DNA of 64,000 nucleotides from Cepaea nemoralis (GCA_014155875.1 JACEFZ010011456.1:524501-588500); one strand, 5' to 3'. Positions 45,481-58,080 are shown, counted from the stretch's first letter. Notes: a model not told the origin generated them from the sequence alone. Numbers and translations are program-made.

Positions 45481-45754
45481 AACACATGCACACACTGATT
45501 AATGCAGACAGACAATCAGAACCAAGAGTCAAGAGTGGTGCATGCCTGAGACATCAGCATACCAGTTTGGCACACATGGGTTACAGGTTATAATTCTGGG
45601 TAAGGTACAGGATTTTGACCTATCGGGAGCGGCATATCCATCTGAGACTGTACACTGCCTGGCCACAGTTCCTGGGCAAGCACCTTTGAACTCTTCTGTA
45701 CCAAGCACCTCACCATATGTTTTACTGGTTATGTCATGCCTGGTATGGGAGCTG

Positions 45755-45835
45755 CAGTAGTTTAGTGGCAGCCAAGCTTGTCTGCAGGTCAGGGGTTCAA
45801 ATCTGCATCAGGGCGCATTTTAAAAGTTAACTTTG
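45755..45835 (+). mobile_element. tRNA-like SINE head
   Basis: GCAGTAGTTTAGTGGCAGCC fits an A-box and AGGGGTTCAAATCTGC a B-box, about 35 bp apart, as in a class-I tRNA. The minisatellite starts directly behind it. No other copy in the window has the same head. Confidence 0.55.
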
Positions 45836-46495
45836 GCTCTAAGTTAATGAAAGAAGAAGAACCTTGCCTCTAAGTTAACGAAAGAAGAAGAACCTTGGCT
45901 CTAAGTTAACAAAAGAAGAAGAACCTTGGCTCTAAGTTAACAAAAGAAGAAGAATCTCGGCTCTAAGTTAACGAAAGTAGAAGAACCTTGGCTCCAAGCG
46001 AATGAAAGAAGAAGAACTTTGACTTCAAGCAAATGAAAGAAGACCTTTAGCTCCAAGTGAACGAAAAAAGAACTTTGGCTCCAAGTGAACGAAAAAAGAA
46101 GAACTTTGGCTCCAAGTGAACGAGAAAAGAAGAACTTTGGCTCCAAGTGAACGAAAAAAGAAGAACTTTGGCTCCAAGTGAACGAAAAAACAAGAACTTT
46201 GGCTCCAGTGAGCGAAAGAAGAAGAACCTATAGCTCCAAGCGAACGAAGGAAGAAGAACTTTGGCTCCAAGCAAACAAACGAAGAAGAACCATCTTGGCT
46301 CCAAGCAACCGAACAAAAGAAGAAGAACCTTGACTCCAGGCGAACGAAAGAAGAAGAACCTTGGCTCCAAGCGAATGAAAGAAGAACCTTGGCTCCAAGC
46401 AAACGAAAGAAGAAGAACCTTGGCTTTAGCGAACGAAAGAAGAAGAACCCTGGCTCCAAGAGAACGAAAGAATACGACCCTTGGCTACGAGGTCG
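45836..46495. repeat. About 31-bp minisatellite
   Basis: About 22 units containing AAAGAAGAAGAACCTTGGCT and C(C/T)AAG(C/T)(G/T)AACG. The left units have TAAGTTAACG, the right ones CAAGCGAACG. The long minus-strand frames (107-159 codons, Phe/Ser/Leu-rich) come from the repeat. Confidence 0.95.
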
Positions 46496-47009
46496 ACCCA
46501 GCAAAAAATGTGAATCAGGAAATGTCTTGAGAAGGAAAGGTGGCTGTTGTGATGCTAGCCAGTGACCCAGTGAGTGCCGCCGGGTCTGTACAAATCTGGG
46601 TCAGGCACCATATGTCCATTTAGATTTAACACATGTAAAAGAGTCTATTTACATTGATATGTGTATGTTTGTTGCTTAACTCGTCAAATGTGAAGAAATA
46701 TGTGATGTATGGCTGGCTCTTGTCCTTGAACCCCAAACATTGTGATGTGTGTTCTCATACTTTCTACATTTGGTCAGAGCATACTCAGGCTTCGTCAGTT
46801 GCCACAACTTGTATTTTCAGCCCCTTTGAAAGTCATGAACTTGTGATTTTCTAGTGGTTATTTCATCCCCTTGGGTATTTGCTATGAAGTCATTTAGAAC
46901 TGAATAAGTTAAATTCAGTTTCAGGATGTTGTTTATTTACATTGATGTATTAGTGTGCCTCCAGGGAGGCTTTGGAGATGTGCTTTTATAGAAGAATGAT
47001 GAAAATTGC
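46496..47009. other. Intronic sequence without clear element
   Basis: A possible degenerate tRNA-like segment at 46550-46610 (CCGGGTCTGTACAAATCTGG) is too weak to call. The rest shows nothing. Confidence 0.4.
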
Positions 47010-47335
47010 TTAAACTCTTAAACAGCCAAAAAAGTGCAATCTGGACATTTGAGGGAAGCCAAGTTGCAAAGACAACTTACCACAAACATCAGAAAGAGGC
47101 AGTCTTTGTTCTACATAATGAGGAGACAAAAGCTGGAACATGTTGTGACAACTGAAATTATCTGTGGAAAGAGATAGAGGAAGACAGCAAAGAAAATTCT
47201 TGGTAGTCTTGTGTCAAGGGTAGTGAGAGGTGCTAGCACATGAACTGATACATGCATTGGAGATCATAAGATGTGGATAAACATGATCACCCATGCCAGT
47301 TGGCAGGGCACTTGATGAGGATGATGGTATTAGTG
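47010..47335 (+). mobile_element. LINE-C 3' fragment
   Basis: AGTGCAATCTGGACATTTGA, GGGAAGCCAAGTTGCAAAGA and ATGAGGAGACAAAAGCTGGA match 62920-63030 and encode the FGH.MRRQKLE-type segment of LINE proteins in broken frames. It ends TTGATGAGGATGATGG, a tail similar to LINE-A. Confidence 0.78.
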
Positions 47336-47789
47336 AGATCACATTAAAATGCAGTTCTGTCAATTACTAGGTGTGCTTGTTGTTTCTTTTTTGTTTTTGT
47401 GGTTTGATTTTGTGTTTTGAATTTTATTTAATTTTCGAAATATTTTTCATTTTAGGTGTTTTAACGTATTGCGTTGTCGGAATCGAAGGAGAACGAGCTC
47501 TCGTGCAAAACACCTTAAGAATCCGATCGCACGTTTTGTTTTGTTTCGTGTAATGCATGGCCTTCAATACAAAAATTGTGATACAAGAGTTTATGTTTTT
47601 GAGTATGACTCTGTATGTGTCCTTTATTTCCTTATGTTGCGGCTTATAAATATTCACACAATGTCTCCCCCACCTGGAATCACAGTTGTAGACTACTTGT
47701 AGATTACAGCAATGTTTAGTTTGTATTGTACTATCTATATAAAGCATATTTAAACATTGTTAACATACCTGTCTTTTTAGGGGGAGATC
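47336..47789. other. Intronic sequence without recognisable element
   Basis: Overlapping short frames on both strands at 47424-47747 show no domain. Nothing else is visible. Confidence 0.45.
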
Positions 47790-48130
47790 AGATTGTAGTT
47801 AAATTTGTTAAATTAGAATCTAGAATATTTGGAAGATCATAAAGTTGAAAGTAGGTTAGAATGTAAACATTTAGGAGATCAAATTGTAGACAATTTGGGG
47901 GATTAACATGTAGATAATTTGAAGATTAGAATATTGAAAGTTTAGGATATGAGAGTAAGATTATTTGGGAGATTAGAATGTTGAAAATTTGGGAATCAAA
48001 ATGTAGAAAATTGTAAGATCAGACTCGAGAAAATTGGAAAATCAGAATCTAGAAAATTGGGAAGACCAGAATGTTGAATAGTAGAATCAGAGCAAAGACC
48101 GTTTGAGAAGACCATAATGTAGAACATTTT
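47790..48130. repeat. Degenerate about 25-bp minisatellite
   Basis: Irregular units such as GAAGATCAGAATGTAGAAAA and TTTGGGAGATTAGAATGTTG recur about 13 times. Confidence 0.8.
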
Positions 48131-48384
48131 GGAGATTTCTAGTGAGAACTGAGATGCAGGAGGCTAAGAGTTAGGGCACTCATCTCTTATTCAGAAGGCA
48201 CAGTTCCTCATCCTAGATAAGGCAAATGAGTTTTGTCCAATAGAGGTAAAATTAGGAAACAAAACCTTGCCTGGTAGTGCACGGTAATTCCTGGTCAAGT
48301 GGTCATTAGCTTTCAGGCCTCATCAGCCTCTGCTGTTTGACAGGGCATTCACAGTAGCATTAACATGTTGTAAAATCAATCTCT

Positions 48385-48500
48385 CTTGCTGTTCAGAAAG
48401 CAATGGCAAACTACTGAGCGTAAACTTGCCTAGGAATCACAAACAGCAAAAACATGCCAGAGTTGACTGCGGTGTCCTGTAAAGAATATGAGACTAACTT
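48385..48500 (+). mobile_element. SINE2 3' half
   Basis: TGTTCAGAAAGCAATGGCAA, CTACTGAGCGTAAACTTGCC, AGAGTTGACTGCGGTGTCCT and GAATATGAGACTAACTTGCC. Confidence 0.87.
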
Positions 48501-48837
48501 GCCAAAAGAAAATAAATGTGATGTAGCTAAGATGCAGAGGTTGCAGGAGCCAGAAAAATACATCATTTGCCCACAAAACATCCCCACTTGGCTTGGGGTT
48601 GGAGTCTAAAACTGTAGGGGAAACATGGACCAACCCAGGGCTAATTTCAGCCAGTTCATAGATGGTGTGCCAAGTCATGTCTTAGTTTTATCCTAGCATG
48701 CCTGTCTGCAGATGTAAGGTTCAAACCATACCTTTCTTGCACACCCCACTGGGTGCACACCCCATTGAATGCACACCCCCACTGGATTCTAAGCTGGGAA
48801 ATGGAAAGGAGAACTCTGCCACACAGTCTACGTGACA

Positions 48838-48945
48838 TTTTTGCTGGCTGTTGAATGAGGGGACAGGGGACGGAGCACGTATTGGAATGTCCTGAGTGCA
48901 GTGATGTTGGTTCTCAACTCAACTCAACTCAACTCAGCTCAACTC
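48838..48945 (-). repeat. Dispersed repeat R5
   Basis: GCTGGCTGTTGAATGAGGGG, CGTATTGGAATGTCCTGAGT, GCAGTGATGTTGGTTCTCAA and (CTCAA)n are the reverse complement of R5. The GAGTT end is expanded into a short pentanucleotide tract. Confidence 0.8.
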
Positions 48946-49029
48946 CATGGAGATGGCATTTTGGTATTGGGTCAGGGGGAAAATGATCTACAACAACCCC
49001 GCTGTTATAAATGCATCAGATTTAAGATT

Positions 49030-49470
49030 TAAAATTCAGTGTTCCAATGGATTATTAACTAACTAACCCACCAACCACCCAGCCAGCCAACCAACCAACC
49101 AGTCAGCCAATCAACCAGCAGCCAACCAACCAGCCAGCCATGCCAACCAACTAGCCAGCCAACCAACTAGCCAACCAACCAGCCAGTCAACCAACCAACC
49201 AACCAAGCAACCAACAAGTCTACAAAGACTTAAATGCTGCAGTTGAAACTAGTATATAATAGAAATAAAGTAAAGCTGTCCAGATGAGGAAGATGTGTAA
49301 CAAGCTGACAAAAATACTTGCATGTTGCAGTTGAAACTAGTCTAAAATAGAAACTAACTAAAGCCGGCCAGAGATTAGGAAGATGTATAATATCAAGCCC
49401 ACAAAAAGACTTAAACATAGCAGTTGAAACTAGTGTAATAATATAAACAATTTAATGCTGTCCAGATTAG
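49030..49470. repeat. (CCAACCAG)n tract followed by about 87-bp repeat x3
   Basis: A CCAACC/CCAGCC simple tract to about 49215 is followed by three diverged copies of an about 87-bp unit containing GCAGTTGAAACTAGT, ATAGAAA and CCAGAT(T/G)AGGAAGATG. Confidence 0.9.
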
Positions 49471-49879
49471 GAAGATGCCATCTATGTTTGACAAGGTCTT
49501 GATAGTAGCTCTTAATTTAATAGTATCTTTTAATAAGGCTCTTGGTTTTATTATGAACACAGTTGAATTAAGCAAAAACATGCTAGTAGATTAATAGTAG
49601 CTATTGAATAATGTAGATACTGGCTTCTCAAATTTATAAAACTGTTTTTACTCGGGGTCCATTTTAATCACAGAAAATGTTTCGCAACTCCCTTACTCTG
49701 TTATAAAAATCACTAGGCACTAATTTGGACTATCTATAATAATTATATAAAATACAGTATGCACATGTGCCTATGTACTTTTAGTGCATCACTTGCTTTA
49801 TTAAGCTCTTGTGTAAATAACAGCAGTACACAAATATAACATCTTTAGGCCGATTAGATTCAGACCTGGGATTTCTTAT
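49471..49879. other. Intronic AT-rich sequence
   Basis: No gene or element recognised. Confidence 0.5.
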
Positions 49880-50078
49880 GAAGCCATTGCCTCATTTATT
49901 CCTCTCGCAACAGAAAATTGCCTCATTGAAGGTAGCTTTATTCCTATCACAACAGAAAATTGCCTCATTGAAGGTAGCTTTATTCCTATCGCAACAGAAA
50001 ATTGCCTCACTGAAGGCAGCTTTATTCTTATGACAACGTAAATTGCCTCGCTGAAGGCAGCTTTATTCCTATGGCATT
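49880..50078. repeat. About 43-bp minisatellite near the finger-4 exon
   Basis: Four to five units with GCTTTATTCCTATCGCAACA, GAAAATTGCCTCA and TTGAAGGTA, ending about 300 bp before the finger-4 exon. Confidence 0.93.
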
Positions 50079-50272
50079 GGAATCAGACAGCACCTCTTGG
50101 TTTATTCATCCATCTCTTGTCTATACCCCAGGAATTCCCCAGCAATTCCAAATTGATTGTAAAAATATCTAGATGTTAGGGTATTTCAGACAATTTGGCA
50201 ATTTTAGGACCTATGTTCTGAAAGCTCTCCGTAAAAATGAGGACTGGGCGATAGGTTTCTAGTTCACAGTAA

Positions 50273-51782
<1,510 letters not shown>

Positions 51783-51866
51783 GTGAGCGCAAATACGTCT
51801 GTTCTTGTTGTGAGCGAGGTTTCAAGCAGCTGTCTCACCTGCAGCAGCATTTCAGAATCCATACAG
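51783..51866 (+). CDS. Zinc-finger gene, single-finger exon (finger 5)
   Basis: An 84-bp exon, acceptor TTTCTCAG, donor GTGAGT, phase 1 at both ends. It reads [10 protein letters not shown], helix K-Q-L-S-H-L-Q-Q-H and F-R-I-H-T. The C-S-C-C pattern still leaves the C-x2-C pair intact. It begins GGT-GAG after splicing, while fingers 3 and 4 begin GGA-GAG. Confidence 0.96.
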
Positions 51867-51884
51867 GTGAGTGACCCGCTTGTT

Positions 51885-52790
51885 TGTTTCCATGTGAGTG
51901 CTGTGACACCTTGTTTATACATTTCTTGATGTGAACCCTTTGTTTATACACGTCTTGATGGGAAACCCTTGTTATGCAGCCAGTGATGTGAAACCCTTGT
52001 TTATATGGTCCTTGAAGGGAAACCTTTGTTTATATACTCCATAATGTGAATTCTTTGTTTATACACGCTTTGATGAGAAACCATTACTCATAATTTCCTG
52101 TTCTACTACTTTCTTGTTCATACTGTGTACTTACTATCAAACCTTTGATCAGTCTCTTTGCTGTCAAACTCTAGTTCATAGTCTCCTTGCTGTCAAACCC
52201 TTGTTGGTGCTGTCCTTACTGTCAAACCCTTATTCATACTGTCCTTACTCTCAAACCCTTTCATAGCTTCCTTGCTGCCAAACTCTTATTCATAGTCTCC
52301 TTGTGGTCCAACTCTTGTTCATTTGTTCATTATCTTCTTGCTATCAAACCCTTGTTAATAAAACCCTTGTCAACTCTTGTTCATACCCCGCTTTGTCAAA
52401 TCCTAGTTTATACACCATATTGTCAACTCTTGTTCATACCCCTCTTTGTCAAATCCTAGTTTATACACCATATTGTCAACTCTTGTTCATGCCCCCCTCT
52501 GCCAATTCCTAGTTTATATACCATATTCAAACCCTAGTTTATACCCTATATTATCAACTCTTGTTCATACTCCCCTCTGTCAAACCCTACTTTACACACC
52601 ATATTGTCAACTATTGTTCATCCCCCCCCTCCTCTGTCAAATCCTAGTTTATATCCCATATTCAAACCCTTGTTTATACCCTATATTGTCAACTATTGTT
52701 CATACCCCTCTCTGTCAAATCCTAGTTTATGCACCATATTGTCAACTATTGTTCATTCCCCCCCCCCCCCCCCAATCCCCGTCAAACCCT
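51885..52790. repeat. Complex minisatellite, left part
   Basis: First a roughly 30-bp period with GTGAAACCCTTGTTTATA, then TACTGTCAAACCCTTGTTCA-type units. From about 52370 a compound unit of about 52 bp with TTGTCAACTCTTGTTCATAC and TGTCAAATCCTAGTTTATA. It ends at a poly-C run near 52760. Confidence 0.92.
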
Positions 52791-52792
52791 TC

Positions 52793-53130
52793 TTTAGTTA
52801 GTTAGTTAGTCGTAGTTCCAACCTCATAGCAACGGGTTGTCCCCATTATGCTCCGTTCCTGTGCCAGTGAATATCGCACAAAACGCTCCCCACTGCCCAA
52901 TGTGAAAAGTGGAAAAGACGAGTCTCGACAAACAACAGCCCGCACAGATACACTGTGCATAAGCCTCCACCAGAATGCCAACACAATAGTCCCCCACAAA
53001 ACATCCAGTTCATCTCTGATGGAATCGGCAGTCATTTTCCCATCTGAATGTTTCCTAGATGTTCACTCACACAGTCCACGAAAATACAGTTCATCGTCGA
53101 TGGCAGTGGCAGTCAACCAGAAGCCCAGCA
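52793..53130 (-). mobile_element. Unidentified insertion within the minisatellite, (TTAG)n edge
   Basis: About 340 bp of unique sequence interrupts the repeat array. Its left edge is TTAGTTAGTTAGTTAGTCGT, which on the minus strand is an (AACT)n tail like the end of SINE2. An open minus-strand frame (52802-53035) has no recognised domain. An inserted retroelement 3' end is the likely explanation, but the family is unknown. Confidence 0.5.
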
Positions 53131-53400
53131 GCCTTCTTTATACCCTGTATTTGTCAACTCTTGTTCATACCTCTTTTCTGTCAAACTTATTCACACTCTT
53201 CTTGCTGTAAAAACTCCTTTTATATTTTCCTTACTGTCAAATATTTTGTTATAGTCTCTTTGCTGTCAAACCCTTGTTTATACTCTTCCTAGCAATCATC
53301 TTGTGTTTAAAATGTTAATTTCTAACACCTTGCTGTCAAACCTATGTGCATAATTTGAAACCTTTGCCGACAAACCTTTGTTGCTTTAGTCGCTCCTGCC
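53131..53400. repeat. Complex minisatellite, right part
   Basis: The repeat resumes with TTGTCAACTCTTGTTCATAC and TTGCTGTCAAACCCTTGTTT units and fades out near 53400. Confidence 0.88.
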
Positions 53401-53591
53401 CTGTATATGTTTGTTGTGTATGTAATATTTGTGTGTTGAGTATTTAAACAATCATTTGGTGAATTATTATGACACAAAGTTTACATGCTAATATAGAGAA
53501 GAAATAACCGTTCTCAGTCTAACTGTTTTTTTATGGTAAGGGCATACAAGATACATGTTTTCATTTCATGCCAATATGGCTGATTAAAGAT

Positions 53592-54022
53592 ATCATCATC
53601 ACGTGCCATGCCAGTATGCATGGTTGGTGATTGTTTGTGATCTCACACGATTATCAGTCTTGGATCAGTTCTGTTATTTTGTCCTGATTTTGTCATGTGA
53701 CCAAGTCATCTGGGTGTTTACCTCTTTGTTCTCATCTTGCTTTGCTTTTTTCTATAAGGTTTGCCAGTTGTCACTAAGTTTTTCACTTTATTTCTCCTCT
53801 CCTTGCCCAAAAATCTTTGTTGTCTGCATCTAATATCTCTAATCAGTTAACAGTTTTCACTTGTTTCATACAGGACTGTCTCATTTGTTTTGTTTGTCTG
53901 TCCATGGTATTCTTAGCACTTTCCTCAGAAATCACATCGACACTGTCATTAAATATTTCTCAGCATGGATTAATATTGTCCATGCATACAAGAGTATAGG
54001 TTCTATGTATTACTTTAACACT
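53592..54022 (-). mobile_element. LINE-A 3' fragment, old
   Basis: Reverse-complement LINE-A blocks: ATCATCACGTGCCATGCC, GCCAGTTGTCACTAAGTTTT, TCTAATCAGTTAACAGTTTT, GTCCATGGTATTCTTAGCAC and CCATGCATACAAGAGTATAG. Divergence is higher than at 55603, and frames are broken. Confidence 0.82.
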
Positions 54023-54129
54023 CTTAAAGATAGATAGAATAAACGGGACTTGATTAGTAATGGGGACATTAGCACGCTTTATCTCCCAAACAATTTTCTG
54101 GCACACATTTTATATTTCGAGCTTGATCC

Positions 54130-54835
54130 AGAAAAACATGAAACCTGGGAGGGTAACTCCACGAAGAAATGCTTGAAGAAGTCGAATGTGTCGGCCGAAC
54201 GATGCTAATATCGCAGCTCTGCTGTAAACAGGCACAACATAATTACGTCTAAAACAACATTCGGATGAACGCAGAAAAAGAAGAATAACATGAAAATATC
54301 CAGCTTGAGGGAACTTGAACTCAGCATTACAGGCTAGTGAGTGAGCACACTAACTACTACATTACTGAGCTTCCTACTGTGTAGTGGTGAGGGTTTGTGC
54401 ACAATACAAATTGAATAAGCGAACATAACATGCGGGGACTCCGCAAAATAAAATATGTGATACACCTGGCTTAAAGTCTTCTAACCTAAACAATTAAAGT
54501 ATATGATAAAATTGACTTTAGAAGGATATTTGCAATATCACACACATATATATGCATGCATATGCACACACACATGCACATACACATATGCGTGCTCACA
54601 CACTCAAACACAGTGTAACCAACTGAAACCAGAGACTGATTTAATGTAGTGAAGCTCTAGAAGTCAAAGTGCTTTTTCCAGTTTGGCCAGAGGTTGATTA
54701 CTTTCTTCTTCAAAGAAATGAGCGAGCAGTTGCTGTATCATTGTAACTAGTGCACTCGTCTGCCGCCCATTCATCTCAGATTTAAATCCCCCTAGAAGTG
54801 CAGTATGTTCTCAATAAAATAAAGGTCAAAGACCC

Positions 54836-54899
<64 letters not shown>

Positions 54900-55240
54900 C
54901 TTCTTCTTCTTCTTCTTCTTCTTCTTCTTCTTCTTCTTCTTCTTCTTCTTCTTCTTCTTCTTCTTCTTCTTCTTCTTCTTCTTCTTCTTCTTCTTCTCCT
55001 TCTTCTTCTTCTTCTCCTTCTTCTTCTTCTTCTCCTTCTTCTTCTTCTTCTCCTTCTTCTTCTTCTTCTTCTTCTTCTTCTTCTTCTTCTTCTGTGTTCA
55101 TCCGGAGAGTTTTTTCGGACGCGATCTGTTTACAGCAGAGCTGCATTCTTGCGCTGCTAGGCCGACACATCCGACTTCTAGGGGCATTTATTGATCGGGT
55201 TAACCTTCCCGGGAGGACCCTGTTCCATGCCTGGAGGCTT
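54130..55240. repeat. Inverted repeat arms flanking a (TTG)n(TTC)n block
   Basis: The left arm (54130-54300) and right arm (about 55075-55240) are reverse complements with good similarity. Shared right-arm blocks are TCTGTGTTCATCCGGA, CTGTTTACAGCAGAGCTGC, GGCCGACACATCCGACTTCT and a following GGGTTAACCTTCCCGGGAGG-like segment. The left arm contains CTTCTTTTTCTG in the corresponding place, which may be the seed of the large TTC tract. These are probably two opposed copies of one dispersed repeat. Confidence 0.78.
54836..55093. repeat. (TTG)n followed by long (TTC)n microsatellite
   Basis: (TTG)21 at 54836-54898 turns directly into (TTC)n at 54899-55093. Regular CTCC interruptions occur every 18 bp near 54996-55054, which shows expansion of an interrupted block. 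Confidence 0.97.
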
Positions 55241-55445
55241 AGTATGTCGCCCCCGTAGGGGAAGCTAACTGTGGGTATATAAAGTGCTAGGACCATCACA
55301 TGTTCTAGGTCCTGAGTGCACGGAGAAATAGGTGGTCAGTCTTTTCCTGACCTCACTCATGCCATTGCCAGCTTCCTGTTATAACCTCTACCGCAGCTGG
55401 GGTATAGGTGCTGGTCCTGTAGTTCTATAGACCAATCAAAACATG
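55241..55445. repeat. Dispersed repeat R6, copy 1
   Basis: Very similar to 60620-60825. Shared blocks are TACATGTTCTAGGTCCTGAG (CACATG here), GATAGGTGGTCAGTCTTTTC-like, CTCATGCCATTGCCAGCTTC (GTCAGC in copy 2) and GGTGCTGG with ATAGACCAATCAAAAC. Shorter related ends occur at 2380-2420 and 22340-22375. Confidence 0.85.
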
Positions 55446-55602
55446 AAGATGCCAGCCACCCTTCACTTTTTAGAGCATTTCCTGGTACCAGTTTTATTCT
55501 GGGTCGACCCGGTCAGTTTTAAACTAACCCCTGCTGTAACAAAGGTTTCAAACACATTACCACCAGATGGACAGGCCAGCATGCTAGCCGTTGAGATACT
55601 CC

Positions 55603-56265
55603 ATCCATCATGTGCCATGACTGTAAGTGTGGACGCTCATGTTTCGCCATCTCACTTGATCACCAGAGTCATGGATCAGCTCCATGTTCTTGTCTCAACC
55701 ATGTCACATGGTCTAGCCAACCAGGTATTTACTTCTCTGTCTTCCCCTTGTTCTCTTCCTCTCAATCTTGCCAGTTCTCTAATTTATTTCTTCTCATAAC
55801 ATGTCCAAAAAATTGTGACTGTCTACGTCTAATTTCTCGATTCAGTTTACAATTTTCATTTGTTTCTTTTAGGACTTGGTTGTTGGTTTTTCTGTCTGTC
55901 CAAGGTATTCTTTGCATTCTCCTCAGAAACCACATTTCCACAGCGATCAGATGTTTTTCAGCTTGACTGCTCATTGTCCACGCTTCACATCTATACAAAA
56001 GTACAGGCTCTATGTAGCACCTCAACACTCTTTTTCTCATTCATTTGACATCTTTTTATTGGTCAGTATATTTTCATCTTGCAAAAGGCTTCCTTTGCCA
56101 TGGGTGATTCTTGTTCTAATCTCTTCAAGGCATCTCCCATCAGATGTTATGACTGTTCCGAGATGGTTGTACCGATTCACTTGTTTAATAATATTCCCAT
56201 TTACCTGTATGTTACATTGTGGTATTTTGTCTTTCCTGCGGCAGCCCCTATAATTATTTAATTAT
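55603..56265 (-). mobile_element. LINE-A 3' fragment, longer copy
   Basis: Minus strand: an older 5' part (about 56050-56250) corresponds to V-N-G-N-I and the V-I-T-S-D segment. Then K-R-V-L-R-C-Y-I-E-P-V-L-L-Y-R-C-E-A-W-T-M, F-L-R-R-M-Q-R-I-P-W-T-D and F-F-G-H-V-M-R-R-N-K-L, then frame breaks. The 3' tail is at 55600 (CTCCATCCATCATGTG). It is closely similar to the 7984 copy. Confidence 0.9.
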
Positions 56266-56327
56266 TATTTTAATTTCAGAGTTTAGAGTTGGTTTTTCCC
56301 TGGACGTAGGTTAATTATATAGTGGAG

Positions 56328-56610
56328 GACAGCATGGCCGAGTGGATAAGACCACTCTTTCTCAAACATCCGGTGTGCTGATGCTGAGGTAGCGGGTTCA
56401 ACCCCTACACCGGTCAATTGGACTAAAATGTTGACTTCTCGTCCTTGACTTGGGGATATAAATTACAAGTATTTCCAAAGTCAGTGTGGGTTCGCCTGAT
56501 GTCGAGGGACACTGGTAATAGGGACAGTTAATCCACATGCAAAATATCAGTCCAGTGCACTAGAAGTAGTGTGTAGACTATGCTTGAGTTGAAAGTGAGT
56601 GAACACTTAA
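56328..56610 (+). mobile_element. SINE3 reference copy with tRNA-Leu/Ser-like head
   Basis: A-box TGGCCGAGTGG at 56335-56345 and B-box GGTTCAACCCC at 56395-56405, both excellent matches. The 60-bp spacing fits a class-II (Leu/Ser) tRNA with a long variable arm. The body has GTTGACTTCTCGTCCTTGAC and GTGTGGGTTCGCCTGATG, and the 3' end has AGACTATGCTTGAGTTGAAA and GTGAGTGAACACTTAAAAAA. Related copies: 20378, 23173, 31018 and 63340. Confidence 0.93.
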
Positions 56611-56629
56611 AAAAACATTATATAGTGTT

Positions 56630-56695
56630 TTACTCATGAGCTGAAAAATGCTGAAGTTGACTGCAACGTCCTGTAAAGGATATGCAAAAAAAAAA
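56630..56695 (+). mobile_element. SINE2 3'-end fragment
   Basis: GAAAAATGCTGAAGTTGACT, GCAACGTCCTGTAAAGGATA and TGCAAAAAAAAAAAA. It directly follows the SINE3 copy and ends in an A-run. Confidence 0.8.
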
Positions 56696-57376
56696 AAAAC
56701 CTACTTTGTCTACCTGACCATCCATCTTACCATCCATAATCCATCCATCTATCTGTCTAGCTAACTAGAATAGTTTATGTATGTTTATGTGTATGAGAAA
56801 AAACAAACACCTAATTTAATAACCAAAGCAGCCCCTCTAAACAGGTAGAAGTATGCTATTATATAGGTATAGGAGACATCTCCCTATCTGGCCGAATAAA
56901 AACCCAAAATATGACTGAGAAGCTCACAGATGAAAAAACACACACACACATTTGCAGGCAAAGTTTTAACCTGTCTGTGTGTGATTTTTCATCCGTAGTT
57001 GAGCTTCTGCCATATTTTGTTTTGTTTTTTAAATTTGGCTCCCACAGCAGTAAACCCATTTTGTTTTTATACATGTCTGGTCGCCTGTCTATCCGTTGAT
57101 CATCTGTGCACGACAACATTTCCGGGACTGTTTATTTTGGTCCAGACTTCCTTTAAGCACACTGAAGAGTTGAGACTTTATTTATAAATTCAAATGTGTG
57201 GTCTGGATTGGTTTGAGTCTCTAGGTTTTCTCCAATGTTATCTATCCATCGGCTTCTTCATCTTCCTGCAGCTCATGACCAAACAATCTCCATTTGAACT
57301 TTCCTACAATCTTCTAGGTCTTCTTCAACCCCTCTCTTTTCCTGACATGTGATCTGCCTTCAAGAGTTGCTGTTCA
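56696..57376. other. Intronic sequence with weak palindromic segment
   Basis: TTTTCATCCGTAG at 56987-56999 and the opposed GATGAAAAAACAC at 56931-56943 may form an inverted pair. No gene or family is recognised. Confidence 0.4.
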
Positions 57377-58080
57377 AATCATCATCATCATACACCATGC
57401 CGATAAGCGGGGGAACACATGTTCGCCATGTCACATGTTCTCCTGTTTTGGATCAGGTCTGTGTTCTTATCCCCATTCATGCCTATGTGACCAAGCCTTC
57501 GAGGTATTTATTCTTTCTGCTTCCCCCTTGCTCTTTACTCATCAATCTTTCCAGTTGCCAATAAGTTTTCTAGTTTTGTTTCCTCATAATGTCCCCATGA
57601 AATTTTGACTCTCTATGTACTAATCTCTCTAATAAATCTATGGCTTTTATTTGTCTTTTCTTTTGTTCAGAATGCAATGGCACACTACTGAATGTAAACT
57701 TGCCTAGAAATCACAAACAAGCTTTACCCTATTAGTCTTGCCAGTTGCCAATAAGTTTTCTAGTCTTTTGTTTTCCTGATGATGTCCTCATGAAATCTTA
57801 ACTCTCTGTGTCTGATCTCTCTAATAATATTTATGGTTTTTATTTGTTTCTCAGGTGAACCTTCTCAATCTGTTTTCTGTCCATTCATGGTATTCATTGC
57901 ATTTTCCTCAGAGACCACATTTCCACCATCCTAAGATGTTACTCAGCGTCTCTGCTTATTGTCCATGCTTGAACATGCATATAACATTACAGGTTCTGTA
58001 TACCACTTTAACACTATTTTTTCTCACTGCAATTAACAGCTTTCTATTGGTCCGTATGTTTTCCATCTTGCAATGTTGAA
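57377..58080 (-). mobile_element. LINE-A fragment with internal duplication
   Basis: Reverse-complement LINE-A blocks run from ATCATCATACACCATGCCGA (57377) to CTGTATACCACTTTAACAC and TCTATTGGTCCGTATGTTTT. A segment of about 115 bp beginning CCAGTTGCCAATAAGTTTTC is present twice (57552 and 57741). A SINE2 fragment lies between the two. The fragment ends only about 60 bp before the finger-6 exon. Confidence 0.82.
57662..57730 (+). mobile_element. SINE2 core fragment inside LINE-A
   Basis: GTTCAGAATGCAATGGCACA, CTACTGAATGTAAACTTGCC and TAGAAATCACAAACAAGCTT match the SINE2 body. Neither head nor tail is present. Confidence 0.85.

Noticed and set aside
45937..46504. Minus-strand frames of 107-159 codons rich in Phe, Ser and Leu
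   Set aside because: Product of the 31-bp minisatellite; several overlapping frames are open at once, as expected from a repeat.
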